From NCBI GenBank assembly GCA_001599355.1, contig BCGQ01000001.1, positions 2,483,135 through 2,547,134 of the forward strand: a DNA stretch of 64,000 nucleotides, given 5' to 3'. The notes under the pieces were generated by a model. The model was not told the origin of the DNA, did not search any database, and worked only from the letters and a program-made list of their open reading frames with translations. The position numbers and the translations under genes are program-made. The DNA is from Nakazawaea peltata (Eukaryota > Ascomycota > Pichiomycetes > Alaninales > Pachysolenaceae). Each line of letters starts with the position of its first letter. The stretch's first letter is position 1. Positions 10,801-19,964 of the stretch are shown here, in pieces.

Positions 10801-13800
10801 TTGAAGACACTTTTGCAATTGTTCATTGATTCGAGTCCAATGCCCGATGATTACGAGGACCAGGTCAAGCTGTGTGTCGAGTATCTTTGTGAGGACACTG
10901 TGGACGAGTCGTCCAGCATGCTGCTCCAAGCTCATACACCACGTGACCAGGACAAGTTACAAAAACAGCAGGATTTGCTCAGTAAATTGGTCGAGCTGAT
11001 GTTCTATGCCGTTTCTATCGATGAGGTACTGGACGAGGCCCGTGAAACTATCGGCCATTTGTGTGAGCACTTCACTTTGAATGCTCTTGGGTCTTCGGCC
11101 GTCGAGAAACGTAAATTGGAGAGAGCTTTCTCGGTGAATCACAGCGAGGGCCAGATTTTCTTGGACGAACGGGCTCTTCTCGAGGCCATCTCGTATGCTC
11201 TTAGTTTCTATGTATCGGAAGTACGTGAGATGGGTGTCGAGCTGATCAAGACGGTGTTCCGCACGTCGGTCACTCTCTTCGGATCACCCGACAAGCTGCT
11301 CAAGTTCCCCTTCTTAAAAGCTTTGTATTCGACCTTTGTTCACCAGTGTTATAAAGAGGAATACTACAACAAATTGGGTGGATGTATTGGACTCACCACC
11401 ATGTTGGGTGATTTGGGGATCCCTGTGGCCTGGTTCACACCTCAACAGAGCGAGATTTGTCACGCCATGTTCTTCATTTTGCGTGATACTCCGGCCGATG
11501 TGCCGCTGACGGTCAGAGACATGGCCAAGGCGTTGATTTTGAAGGTGTTGAGGGAATGTAATCGGGAAGTATCGCAGGCTGAAGTGTTCCAAGGTCCATT
11601 CCAACTCGTAGTTAGTTCGTTAGTGGCCGATTTGGCTAATGCCAATGAAGCTGTGAGACATACGGCTCAAGAAGGGTTGAAACTGTTGTCGGAGACGACT
11701 CAGATGCCAATTGCCGAGCTTATGAAGAGCTCTAAAGAGTTGTTGTTGGCTCCGATCTTCGGTAAACCACTAAGAGCCTTGCCGTTCCCAATGCAAATCG
11801 GAAATATCGATGCTATCACCTTCTGTTTAGGACTCGAGAACACTTTCCTCACATTCAGTGAAGAGTTGAGAAGATTACTCAGCGAACTGCTTGCTCTTGT
11901 AGATGCTGACGATGAGAGTTTGATCAATGCCAACAGGATCTACGAACATAGAACATCTGAACAGCTCGTGAGACTCCGTGTGGTTTGTATCGAGCTCCTC
12001 TCTTTGCTGCTCACGAAACCGGAGTTTGCCGAGTACCAACAAGGAGCGATCAGGATCCGAGTCCTTGCCGTCTTCTTCAAGATCTTGAGTGCCAAATCCA
12101 CCGAGATCATCAACGCTTCTCATAAAGGTTTGGCGGCCGTGTTGGCCCAGAATGCCAAACTTCCGAAGGAGTTGCTCCAGAACGGATTGAGACCGATGTT
12201 GATGAACCTTTCGGACCACAAGAAGCTCACCGTTCAAGGTCTTGAGCTGCTCTCGAGGTTGTTGGAGTTGCTTATTTCGTACTTCAAGGTGGAGATTGGC
12301 CGTAAATTGCTTGACCATTTGATGGCTTGGGCATTGCCGGCAACATTACACCAAATTGCCAGTCAAGAGCTCGAGAACAACCCAACTGTCAAGGTGATGG
12401 TGGCCATCCTCAACATCTTCCATTTACTCCCTCCTAAACTGTACACTTTCATGGACGAGTTGATGAGAGCATTGGAGTACCTTGAGAATCATCTTGGACG
12501 TCGTCAAAGCTCGCCGTTCAGAGCTCCAATTGCCAAATTCCTCGACAGATTTGCCGACGAGAGTATTGAGTATTTCACCGGCAAGTTCGGCAACTCGTTC
12601 TATGGGTCTTGTCTTGGGTATTTCGTCGGGTTGGACGAGTGTGGTAAGCTCAGGGAGCTGCTGAAACTGGCAGCTAAGTCGTTGTACGAGTCGATCTCTG
12701 CTGAGCAAGACGAGGAGGTGAAATGTGTTCGGTTCGTCAACTTCATCCATCTCTTTGGGTCGATCACTCAGAGGGACGACTCATGGTTCGAGCTGGAACG
12801 TGACATGCTTCTTAGTCTTCCATCTCTTTTGCCGGAGATCTTGAGGATCGAGAGAGGTTTGCCATTGACCTCGCCTGTTCATTTGTTGGTTCAACAAGGA
12901 ACTGAGGAACTCCAGGACCGGTTTGTGGAGTATTTCGAGCATCATCAGGGCAATGCTGAGGAGGTGATCAGACTTTTGAACAGACTTTGTTCGCTTGACG
13001 TTGGGATTGCTACGTCGTTGGAGTCGTTTATCTTTGAGAAGATTGTCAAGTCTGAGGATGTGGAGCTTCGTCAACATTACTTGACGAGGGGAATTAGGAT
13101 TGGAACGAGTGAGGATTGTCCTTTGAAGACGAGTGTTTGGGTGTTTAAGAATATAGTGAATGGGATATTGGTGTATGAGGTTGGGAGAAGTGGGAATATT
13201 GATGTGTTTGGGCTGGGTGCGGCCAAGCCTGAGCTGGAGGAGCCAGCGAAGGTTGAAGCTGGTACTGAAGCTGGTACTGAAGCTGGTACTGAAACTGGCA
13301 CTGAAGAACCAGTCACAGAGACTGAACCGGGCACAGAAGCTGGCACAGAAGCTGGCACTGAAGAGCCGGGCACTGATGCTGTGCCGGGCACTCCAGAATG
13401 GATCTCCCTCCTCCACAACAACATCTACCTCTCTCAATCCTCCATCATCTCCGACCATCGTGCCGGTTCCATCGACACCTACCGTCTTCAACTCCTTCAA
13501 CTCACCTCCATCTTCCTCAAATACTCGCCTCATCTCTTGTCGCATCTCCGTAAAGAAGTGGTCAAGTTCAGTTGGAATTACATCAAGTTGGAGGACCTGC
13601 TCACCAAGCAGGCTGCCTACGTGACCACAGCTCACTTCATCGCCGCCTACGACACCCCAGTCAAGCTCATCACCCAGGTCTTCGTCGCCTTGTTACGTAC
13701 CCACCAAGTGGACACTCGTTATTTGGTTCGTCAAGCGCTTGATATCTTGGCTCCGGTCCTTCCTAAGAAGAGTGGAGAGCCAATGGAGTGGTTGAAATGG

Positions 13801-16800
13801 CCACGTCGTGTGATCAGTGAGGATGGGTTCAATGTCACCCAGGTATTGAATGTATATCAGTTCATTGTGCAGCATTCTGAGTATTTCTTTGTCGCTAGGG
13901 ATCATTTCATTCCGAATATCATCTCTGCGATGGGGAAGTTGACGATGTTGAGTAATCCTGCGGTGGAGAATCAGACACTTGCGATCGATTTGGCAGATTT
14001 GATTTTGAAATGGGAGAGACAGGCGAAGGCAGAGGCCAAGGCCAAGGCAGGGACCGAAGAAATTAAGAGTGAGAGTAAGGTTGAGAGTAAGGTTGAGAGT
14101 AAGTCTGAGCCTGAAGGTGAAGCAGAAGGTGAAGCAGAGACTGAGCCTCAGATTAAAGAAGAGGATAAGATGGATGAAGATGAGAAGGAGGAGGAGGAAG
14201 AGAAGGAAGAAGAGAAGGAAGAAGAGAAGGAGGAAGATGAAGAGAAGGAAGATGAAGAGAAGGAAGAGAAGGAGGAGGAAGAGGAAGAGAAGGAGAATGA
14301 AGGTGACGCTGACGAAGACACAGAAATGAAAGATGTCGAGTCCCTGGAAGTCACATCCCTGGTCAAGTCTCCGGAAGCAGAGCAGACTCTGCCAGGCACC
14401 TACGAAATCCCCTTCATTCAACGTGAAGCCTGTATCACCTTCCTCATTAGGTACATTTGTATCTCTCCCCAACGTGCTTCCGACACCGAACTTGGCCAAC
14501 GTGCCCTTTCGATCCTTCAGGAGCTTCTCGGCCCAGAATTCTGGCCAGAAGTCACCGTCAAACTCGCTTTCTTCGAACGTTTCCTCGTCACCACCGAGCT
14601 CAACACAAACTCCCTCCTTGGGTATTGTCTCAATGCTCTTGAAGTGTTAAGTGTAGCATTACAATGGAAATCCAACGACTGGATCATCTCCAATATCGGC
14701 TACCTCGGTAAGCTTATCGAGAAATGTCTTAAGAGCGACAACCATGACGTCCAGGAGGTTCTCCAAAGAGTTCTCTCCATTATTCTTCGTGCTATCGCAG
14801 CCACATCATCAGATGAGGAGAAACCTGAAGAAGTAGAAGCCTTCCTTTCATCGTTGGCTCAAATCATATCGGATGATCTCAGCAATACTCCATCAGTAGC
14901 TGCTGGTGTCACTTTATGTTGGACTCTTGTCAACCATTGTCCTGCTGTATTGGATCCTCTTCTTCCTAACATTATGAGGACGTTTGGAAGGTTGTGTAAA
15001 GATCACATTTCGATCTCAACCACCTCTCAGACTCACGATTCCACCACCAGTTCATCCAGCATTGAATTCGAGCTGAAAACCACCACCAAGTTACTTGAAA
15101 AGATCCTCAAATTGGGTTCAATGAGAATAGCTCAGCTTGGTGATCAACGTAGAGTCTTCCTTTCGTTGATGCTGCAATTGATTGAACGTTCTCTTGACAA
15201 GGAGATTCTTCAGATGATCATTGGGGTTGTCCGTGGATGGGTCTTCGCTAAGAACGATCCTTACCCGGCCGTTAAAGAGAAGCTGGCCATCTTGACTAAG
15301 ATGATGGTGTTTGAAATCCGTGGAGAACCATCTCTTAGTCGTGATTTCTATCAAATTATCGTTGATATCTTCAAAGATAGTTCACTTGCTTGTACCGAGT
15401 TGACTATTCGTATGGAGCAGCCATTCTTGGTGGGTACTCGTCTTTCAGATGTTCAAATCCGTCAAGATTTAGTTGGACTTTTGAACAACAGTTTGGAGAA
15501 GGACATTGGAAAGAGGTTGTTCTACATAGTTAGAGAACAGAATTGGGAGTTTTTGGGAGATTATCCATGGTTGAACCAGGCCTTACAGTTGTTGTTTGGA
15601 CTGTTTGATGGTGATGAGAAGATTGAGTTGGGTGAAGGTGAGTATAAAATGGGTCTGTTGAGTAGTATTGGTGAGGGGCTTCGGTCCGGAAAAACTCCCG
15701 GAAAAACTGAATCCGGAAAAATTAACGGAGAAACTGTTGGTGAGACCGAGGGCGAGTCACGTTCTGACGAGAATTCCGAGGGTAAGACCGAGGGACCAGA
15801 AGCTCAAGATAATGATATTCAAATGACAGAAAACGATGAGAATATCAAACCAAATGGAACCGATGAAATGGAGGTTGAAAAGGTTGAGACCGAGCAAATC
15901 ACAACCGAGGGTCTTGTTGTTGCCAACGGCGAAGTTCTGCCGGGCACTGACCTCTCGTCTCTTCTTGCTCGTCACCGTCAATTCCTCCTCTCGGTCTCCT
16001 CCACCACCGCTCGTAACCTTCTTGAACCTCTCTCCGACCTTCTCTACCAATCAGCAGAGACTATCCATTCCGCTTGGGTCGATCTCTTCCCTGTAGCTTA
16101 CCAAGCGATCTCACGTCATGATCAAATGGACTTCAAACGTTGTCTTATCCACCTTCTCTCGAAAGAATACCACATCAGACAGCAAGACACCCGTCCAAAC
16201 GTGGTGATATCGTTGTTGGAAGGTATCTCGAGATGCCACAGCATCACGCTCCCACCTCATTTGGTCAAATATCTCGGTATCAATTTCAATGGTTGGTACC
16301 AACTGATCCAGATCCTTGAGGAACTCGATCGTGAGCCAGGTGTCGACAATGACAAAGTCCGCGAGATCAACAAAGACGCCTTGTTCGAGATGTACGCCAA
16401 TTTGCAAGAAGACGACATGTTCTATGGAATGTGGAGACGACGGGCTAAGTACAACGAGACCAACTCTGCTCTTTTGTACGAACAAGTTGGTCAATGGGAG
16501 AAACTGTCTCAATTATATGAGGCTGCCCAGATCAAGGCTCGTTCAGGAACCTTACCATTCTCTGAGCTGGAGTATTCGTTATGGGAAGACAACTGGATCA
16601 TGTGTGCCGAGAAACTTCAACATTGGGAGATCCTCACCGAGCTCGCTAAACATGAAGGATTCACCGATCTCTTACTTGAGTGTGGTTGGCGTGTAGCCGA
16701 TTGGAATAACGACAAGGACCTGCTTGAACATTCGGTCAAGACGGTGATGGACGTTCCAACACCTCGTCGTCAAATTTTCCAAACCTTCTTGTGTTTGCAA

Positions 16801-19734
16801 GGTTTCGCTCAACAGAAAGAGTCTCTCCAAGACGTCTCAAGATACTGTGATGAAGGTATTCAGCTTGCCTTGAGGAAATGGTTCGCTCTTCCAGAGAAAT
16901 TCACCACTGCTCATATCAGTTTGTTACACACCTTCCAACAGTACGTAGAATTCATGGAAGCCAGCCAAGTTTACGGCAGTCTTATCTCGACGACAGCTCA
17001 GAATCTCGATGTGAAATCTCAAGAGCTCAAGAGGGTCCTTCAACTGTGGAGAGAACGTTTACCAAACCTGTGGGATGACATCAACATTTGGAATGATCTC
17101 GTCACTTGGAGACAACATGCCTTTGGTGTGATCAACAAGGTTTACATGCCATTTATCCCGGCCTTACAACAGGCCAATGGAGGAACCGGCAATGCCAACT
17201 CGTATGCTTACCGTGGATACCATGAGATTGCTTGGGTGATCAATAGGTTCGCTCATGTCGCCAGAAAACACGACATGCCAGAGGTTTGTATCAACCAACT
17301 CACCAAGATCTACACTCTTCCGAACATTGAGATCCAGGAAGCGTTCTTGAAGCTTCGTGAACAAGCCAAGTGCCATTACCAGAAACAGAACGAACTCAAT
17401 ACTGGTCTTGACGTGATCAGCAACACCAACCTCGTGTACTTTGCTACTCAACAGAAGGCTGAGTTCTTCACTTTGAAGGGAATGTTCTTGGCCAAGTTGA
17501 ATGCCAAAGAAGAAGCCAACCAACTGTATGCTACGGCTGTCCAGATCGATCTCAACTTGCCTAAACTGTGGGCCGAGTGGGGATTCTTCAACGACCGCAG
17601 ATTCAAGGAGAGTCCATCGGACATTTTCTACGCCAACAATGCCATCAGTTGTTACTTACAAGCTGCTGGTTTGTATAAGAACGGTAAGACCAGGAAGCTT
17701 CTTAGTAGGATCTTGTGGTTGATCAGTTTGGACGATTCGAGTGGCAGTTTACTGGCTGCTTTCGAGAGTTACCATGGAGAGATCCCAGTATGGTACTGGA
17801 TCACGTTCATTCCTCAGTTGTTGACTAGTTTGTCACATAGTGAGCTGAGGTTGGTGAGACAGATTCTTATCAGTATGGCTCGGTCGTATCCACAGGCATT
17901 GCACTTCCAATTGAGAACTACGAGGGAGGACTTTGCTGTGTTGGAGAATGTGAAGGGATCTGGAGGATCTGGTGGAGCCGGAGGATCTGGAGCAGCTCAA
18001 GGACTGTCGGGACTGACAGCTCAAGGACTGGCCGGTCAAGCCGGTCTGGGATCAGGTGCCTCTCTGGGCACTGCTCTGGGTGCCAGCACTCCAAAACCTC
18101 TCGACTACGTCGACGAAATCATGGGCATCCTCAAAACCGCCTATCCCCTCCTTGCCCTCTCTCTCGAGTCCCTTGTCGACCAGATCTCCAAACGTTTCAA
18201 ATGCTCAAGCGATGAAGACGTCTACCGTCTCGTTGTCGCCTTATACAACGACGGAGTATCGTACCTCAACCGTCTTGGAAATCCTGCTCTGGACGCCAAA
18301 CTCTCGGGTGTCACCGAGGCAAGTATCGTCAAGTTCGCCGAGACCGTATTGCCTAAGTATATCCGTGCCGAGTTCGAGCTGGATTTCATCTCCTCTAAAC
18401 CTAATTTGGAGGAGTACATCTCGAGATTACGTCGCTGGAGAGACCGTATGGAGGCCAAGTTGGATCGTCGTGTGAGAGTGGTCAATTTGGAGACCATCTG
18501 CCCTCATCTCAGTCTGTTCCACCACCAAAAGTTCGAGGACATCGAGGTCCCAGGCCAATACCTCGCCAACAAAGACAGCAACACTCATTTCATCAAGATT
18601 GAGAGGTTCTTACCTGAGGTTGACTTGGTCAGAGGCACTTCTGCTTGTTATAAACGCATCAGGATCCGTGGTCACGACGGAAGTTTGCATCCGTTCGTCG
18701 TCCAGTTCCCAGCTGCTCGTCATTGTCGTCGTGAGGAACGTATTTTCCAATTGTTCCGCTTGTTCAATGACCTGCTTTCTCGTAAAGTCCAGACCCGTCG
18801 CCGTAACATCCAGTTCACCTTGCCTGTGGCTGTTCCTCTCTCACCTCATATCCGAATCTTGGTCGATGACGGTGCCTACATCAGCATGCTTGCTGTTTAT
18901 GAACAGTACTGTAGTGAGAAGGGTCAGAACAGAGACGAACCTCTTGCTTATAACGTTCAGAAATTGAGAGCAGCCTTTGATCCTCGTTTACCTAAGCCTG
19001 ATCTCAGCTCGATCCGGTCGGAGATCTTGGCCGGAATCCAGTCGTTACTCGTTCCAAGCACCGTTCTTCGTGACTATTTCACCAGATTGTACCCTAAATT
19101 TGAGGACTTCTGGTTGTTCCGTAAACAATTCACTTCTCAATATGCCACTTTCATCCTCACAACTTATATGATGTCGATCAATTCCCGTCAACCACAGAAG
19201 ATTCATATCGATAAACTGAGTGGTAACGTTTACACCTCTGAAATGCTTCCATTTAAGGTGGCTTGTGGACGTACCACCAGCACCGCTTACCAAAACTCTT
19301 CACTTGACGCTCAGAACCAAAGAGCTGCTCCATTGTTCCATAACATGGAAGCCATCCCATTCAGATTGACTCCTAATGTCCAGAAATTGATTGGAGATTC
19401 CGGCTTGGAAGGTATCTTGTCCGTTCATATCATGTTGATTGCCCGTAGCTTGGCCGATCCAGAGTACGACATGGAACAATTCTTGAGTCTCTTTGTGAGG
19501 GATGAGATTATCACTTGGTTCACTCAACAACATCGTCCAAGTGCTCAAGATCCTCAATTGAGAGAGATTGTTCGTGTCAATGTCGACTTGATTGTTAAGA
19601 GAGTCGAAAGACTTGCTGGAGAAACCGAAGACAAGCAAAGATTGGCTTCTCAACATGTTCTTGATTTGATAGCACAAGCTGTCAATCCACGTAATCTTGC
19701 TTCTACTGATACGTTGTTTATGGCATATCTTTAG
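7852..19734 (+). CDS. TRA1: Tra1/TRRAP, activator-binding pseudokinase subunit of SAGA and NuA4
   Basis: Giant nuclear scaffold that binds transcription activators and recruits the SAGA and NuA4 histone acetyltransferase complexes. I start at ATG 7852 (MSYTQELD); six upstream codons are open but lack an ATG. The product is 3960 aa against about 3744 in S. cerevisiae. HEAT repeats fill residues 1-2700 (for example HTTFRILGKLGGRNRKFL). The FAT domain spans about 2850-3350 (NSALLYEQVGQWEKLSQLYE, IPVWYWITFIPQLLTSL). A PI3K-like domain without catalytic residues follows from about 3610, and a FATC tail ends in NPRNLASTDTLFMAYL. Extra length comes from an A-G-T-E repeat (13255-13395), a Lys/Glu tract (14040-14310) and a Gly/Ala/Ser linker (17955-18090). 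CTG codons at conserved sites (for example 19216-19218 in HIDK[CTG]SGNV) read better as Ala. Confidence 0.98.
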   Translation: MSYTQELDAFASKLSANTDYQSKASVVSELCDMIEAFNGTQEYSYFLKVLMPVFKQQLEEVAVTFVSSTPEHKLRNLILEIIHRSAMNEIFQPYAADILSTLMKLLPVENEENGILCMKIITSLHKLYKSELEAQVGEFIEIINGVYKNMPGVFNEMVAGTGNSTEGAGNGAGADANSPPMSPIPDDSKLLSKSMTSFKILSECPITMVSLYSSYKQLVATSLPEFIPHVIALLDLESPAQKQARELAELKGEHFVALDANLPIKNRQAYNDFILGQVKAASFVAYVFIRGYSTEYLKDYTQQIPDLIVRLLQNCPSELSLARKELLHATRHILSTNFRTLFIPKIDMLFDDRVLIGNGLTVHETLRPLAYSTVADFIHNVRAELSPQQIWKTVEIYCRNLQDNTLALTVQIMSAKLLLNLVEKIMKLQSKADSRLLFMLIIDAYAKRFGSLNREWEEIMRGHEEFLKRKTTPEAKSTESVVSEVETSSKAENVSTALAASADPKVETSSADQVESAPSASPLELPLEPLKLPIELSSPSSSDPLKDARYLFRTLMTFLKSVIFGLKNCNVIPSDSPPSGLWASTPSGFSSQELNILRTLYREGILGLRFFRYSKSILPPDLPKHSFDLTGPNLPITSSKDEKDLMEIFATMFINIDPSSFNEIVQSEMPFLYAAMLDNAALLHIPQFFLASDTTTSNFSGLLISFLKTQLPELGDVDIVKSSILIRLFKLCFMSVNLFPSLNESVIVPHLNGLILESLKLVTTAKEPLDYFYLIRTLFRSIAGGRFENLYKEIMPLLQVFLESLNRMIRTARRPHERDIYVELCLTVPVRLFVLVPHLNYLMRPLVYALNGSQELVTQGLRTLELCIDNFTAEYFDPIIEPVIEEVMQALWRHLKPSPYFHQHSHTTFRILGKLGGRNRKFLKPPSNLEFDTATSQKVELMFVIEGIPDKVPVSVTPGVNSALSLLVDLRPKTHYRVNAFKYLKTLLQLFIDSSPMPDDYEDQVKLCVEYLCEDTVDESSSMLLQAHTPRDQDKLQKQQDLLSKLVELMFYAVSIDEVLDEARETIGHLCEHFTLNALGSSAVEKRKLERAFSVNHSEGQIFLDERALLEAISYALSFYVSEVREMGVELIKTVFRTSVTLFGSPDKLLKFPFLKALYSTFVHQCYKEEYYNKLGGCIGLTTMLGDLGIPVAWFTPQQSEICHAMFFILRDTPADVPLTVRDMAKALILKVLRECNREVSQAEVFQGPFQLVVSSLVADLANANEAVRHTAQEGLKLLSETTQMPIAELMKSSKELLLAPIFGKPLRALPFPMQIGNIDAITFCLGLENTFLTFSEELRRLLSELLALVDADDESLINANRIYEHRTSEQLVRLRVVCIELLSLLLTKPEFAEYQQGAIRIRVLAVFFKILSAKSTEIINASHKGLAAVLAQNAKLPKELLQNGLRPMLMNLSDHKKLTVQGLELLSRLLELLISYFKVEIGRKLLDHLMAWALPATLHQIASQELENNPTVKVMVAILNIFHLLPPKLYTFMDELMRALEYLENHLGRRQSSPFRAPIAKFLDRFADESIEYFTGKFGNSFYGSCLGYFVGLDECGKLRELLKLAAKSLYESISAEQDEEVKCVRFVNFIHLFGSITQRDDSWFELERDMLLSLPSLLPEILRIERGLPLTSPVHLLVQQGTEELQDRFVEYFEHHQGNAEEVIRLLNRLCSLDVGIATSLESFIFEKIVKSEDVELRQHYLTRGIRIGTSEDCPLKTSVWVFKNIVNGILVYEVGRSGNIDVFGLGAAKPELEEPAKVEAGTEAGTEAGTETGTEEPVTETEPGTEAGTEAGTEEPGTDAVPGTPEWISLLHNNIYLSQSSIISDHRAGSIDTYRLQLLQLTSIFLKYSPHLLSHLRKEVVKFSWNYIKLEDLLTKQAAYVTTAHFIAAYDTPVKLITQVFVALLRTHQVDTRYLVRQALDILAPVLPKKSGEPMEWLKWPRRVISEDGFNVTQVLNVYQFIVQHSEYFFVARDHFIPNIISAMGKLTMLSNPAVENQTLAIDLADLILKWERQAKAEAKAKAGTEEIKSESKVESKVESKSEPEGEAEGEAETEPQIKEEDKMDEDEKEEEEEKEEEKEEEKEEDEEKEDEEKEEKEEEEEEKENEGDADEDTEMKDVESLEVTSLVKSPEAEQTLPGTYEIPFIQREACITFLIRYICISPQRASDTELGQRALSILQELLGPEFWPEVTVKLAFFERFLVTTELNTNSLLGYCLNALEVLSVALQWKSNDWIISNIGYLGKLIEKCLKSDNHDVQEVLQRVLSIILRAIAATSSDEEKPEEVEAFLSSLAQIISDDLSNTPSVAAGVTLCWTLVNHCPAVLDPLLPNIMRTFGRLCKDHISISTTSQTHDSTTSSSSIEFELKTTTKLLEKILKLGSMRIAQLGDQRRVFLSLMLQLIERSLDKEILQMIIGVVRGWVFAKNDPYPAVKEKLAILTKMMVFEIRGEPSLSRDFYQIIVDIFKDSSLACTELTIRMEQPFLVGTRLSDVQIRQDLVGLLNNSLEKDIGKRLFYIVREQNWEFLGDYPWLNQALQLLFGLFDGDEKIELGEGEYKMGLLSSIGEGLRSGKTPGKTESGKINGETVGETEGESRSDENSEGKTEGPEAQDNDIQMTENDENIKPNGTDEMEVEKVETEQITTEGLVVANGEVLPGTDLSSLLARHRQFLLSVSSTTARNLLEPLSDLLYQSAETIHSAWVDLFPVAYQAISRHDQMDFKRCLIHLLSKEYHIRQQDTRPNVVISLLEGISRCHSITLPPHLVKYLGINFNGWYQLIQILEELDREPGVDNDKVREINKDALFEMYANLQEDDMFYGMWRRRAKYNETNSALLYEQVGQWEKLSQLYEAAQIKARSGTLPFSELEYSLWEDNWIMCAEKLQHWEILTELAKHEGFTDLLLECGWRVADWNNDKDLLEHSVKTVMDVPTPRRQIFQTFLCLQGFAQQKESLQDVSRYCDEGIQLALRKWFALPEKFTTAHISLLHTFQQYVEFMEASQVYGSLISTTAQNLDVKSQELKRVLQLWRERLPNLWDDINIWNDLVTWRQHAFGVINKVYMPFIPALQQANGGTGNANSYAYRGYHEIAWVINRFAHVARKHDMPEVCINQLTKIYTLPNIEIQEAFLKLREQAKCHYQKQNELNTGLDVISNTNLVYFATQQKAEFFTLKGMFLAKLNAKEEANQLYATAVQIDLNLPKLWAEWGFFNDRRFKESPSDIFYANNAISCYLQAAGLYKNGKTRKLLSRILWLISLDDSSGSLLAAFESYHGEIPVWYWITFIPQLLTSLSHSELRLVRQILISMARSYPQALHFQLRTTREDFAVLENVKGSGGSGGAGGSGAAQGLSGLTAQGLAGQAGLGSGASLGTALGASTPKPLDYVDEIMGILKTAYPLLALSLESLVDQISKRFKCSSDEDVYRLVVALYNDGVSYLNRLGNPALDAKLSGVTEASIVKFAETVLPKYIRAEFELDFISSKPNLEEYISRLRRWRDRMEAKLDRRVRVVNLETICPHLSLFHHQKFEDIEVPGQYLANKDSNTHFIKIERFLPEVDLVRGTSACYKRIRIRGHDGSLHPFVVQFPAARHCRREERIFQLFRLFNDLLSRKVQTRRRNIQFTLPVAVPLSPHIRILVDDGAYISMLAVYEQYCSEKGQNRDEPLAYNVQKLRAAFDPRLPKPDLSSIRSEILAGIQSLLVPSTVLRDYFTRLYPKFEDFWLFRKQFTSQYATFILTTYMMSINSRQPQKIHIDKLSGNVYTSEMLPFKVACGRTTSTAYQNSSLDAQNQRAAPLFHNMEAIPFRLTPNVQKLIGDSGLEGILSVHIMLIARSLADPEYDMEQFLSLFVRDEIITWFTQQHRPSAQDPQLREIVRVNVDLIVKRVERLAGETEDKQRLASQHVLDLIAQAVNPRNLASTDTLFMAYL
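13255..13395 (+). repeat. Coding minisatellite in TRA1 (A-G-T-E repeats)
   Basis: A 12-bp unit GAAGCTGGTACT and its GGCAC variants are repeated about eight times in frame. They encode a low-complexity A-G-T-E/P-G-T stretch at about residues 1805-1848, between HEAT repeats. There is no disruption of the frame. It is likely a surface loop prone to length change. Confidence 0.75.
14040..14310 (+). repeat. Coding Lys/Glu-rich tract in TRA1 with a long polypurine run
   Basis: Built from GAAGAG/GAGAAG/GAGGAG words. From about 14156 to 14290 the strand is almost purely purine (a few T in GAT codons). It encodes a highly charged loop (residues about 2063-2150). Such tracts can slip in replication and could form triplex DNA. 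Confidence 0.75.
17955..18090 (+). repeat. Gly/Ala/Ser-rich linker in TRA1 FAT region, rich in CTG codons
   Basis: GGATCTGGAGGATCT-type codons encode a flexible linker. Six CTG codons (18004, 18013, 18028, 18046, 18064, 18076) interrupt it in regular fashion. With CTG as Ala the stretch becomes a uniform Gly-Ala-Ser-Gln linker; with Leu it would not be. Confidence 0.75.
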
Positions 19735-19835
19735 GCAGATACGTCTTATGTTTATGGCTTATCTTTAGATAGATATGCTAGACTATTTTGTATGTTTATT
19801 AGTTTAATAATTAGATTGTATTTAGAAGATGTAGA

Positions 19836-19949
19836 CGGAAAAACGGAAAAACTCTTTGACCGGAAAACCCCTGGAAACCCACCGGAAAACCACCTGAGAA
19901 GAACCCCCGGAAATCTCGATAATGTGGGGTCGGAAAAACCTTCGGAAAA
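19836..19949. repeat. Cluster of CGGAAAA words between TRA1 and GEP4
   Basis: Six copies of CGGAAAA and one CGGAAAT lie within 114 bp in the convergent TRA1/GEP4 3' spacer (starts at 19836, 19844, 19861, 19883, 19908, 19931, 19943). Related CCGGAAAAACT words occur three times inside the TRA1 coding region at 15686-15722. Confidence 0.6.
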
Positions 19950-19964
19950 ACCCCCCACCATACC

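Noticed and set aside
12781-13635. 284-codon frame antisense to TRA1, and other antisense frames over the TRA1 Lys/Glu tract
   Set aside because: They mirror repetitive coding sequence (Leu/Phe/Ser runs opposite Glu/Lys codons) and lie within a certain gene.
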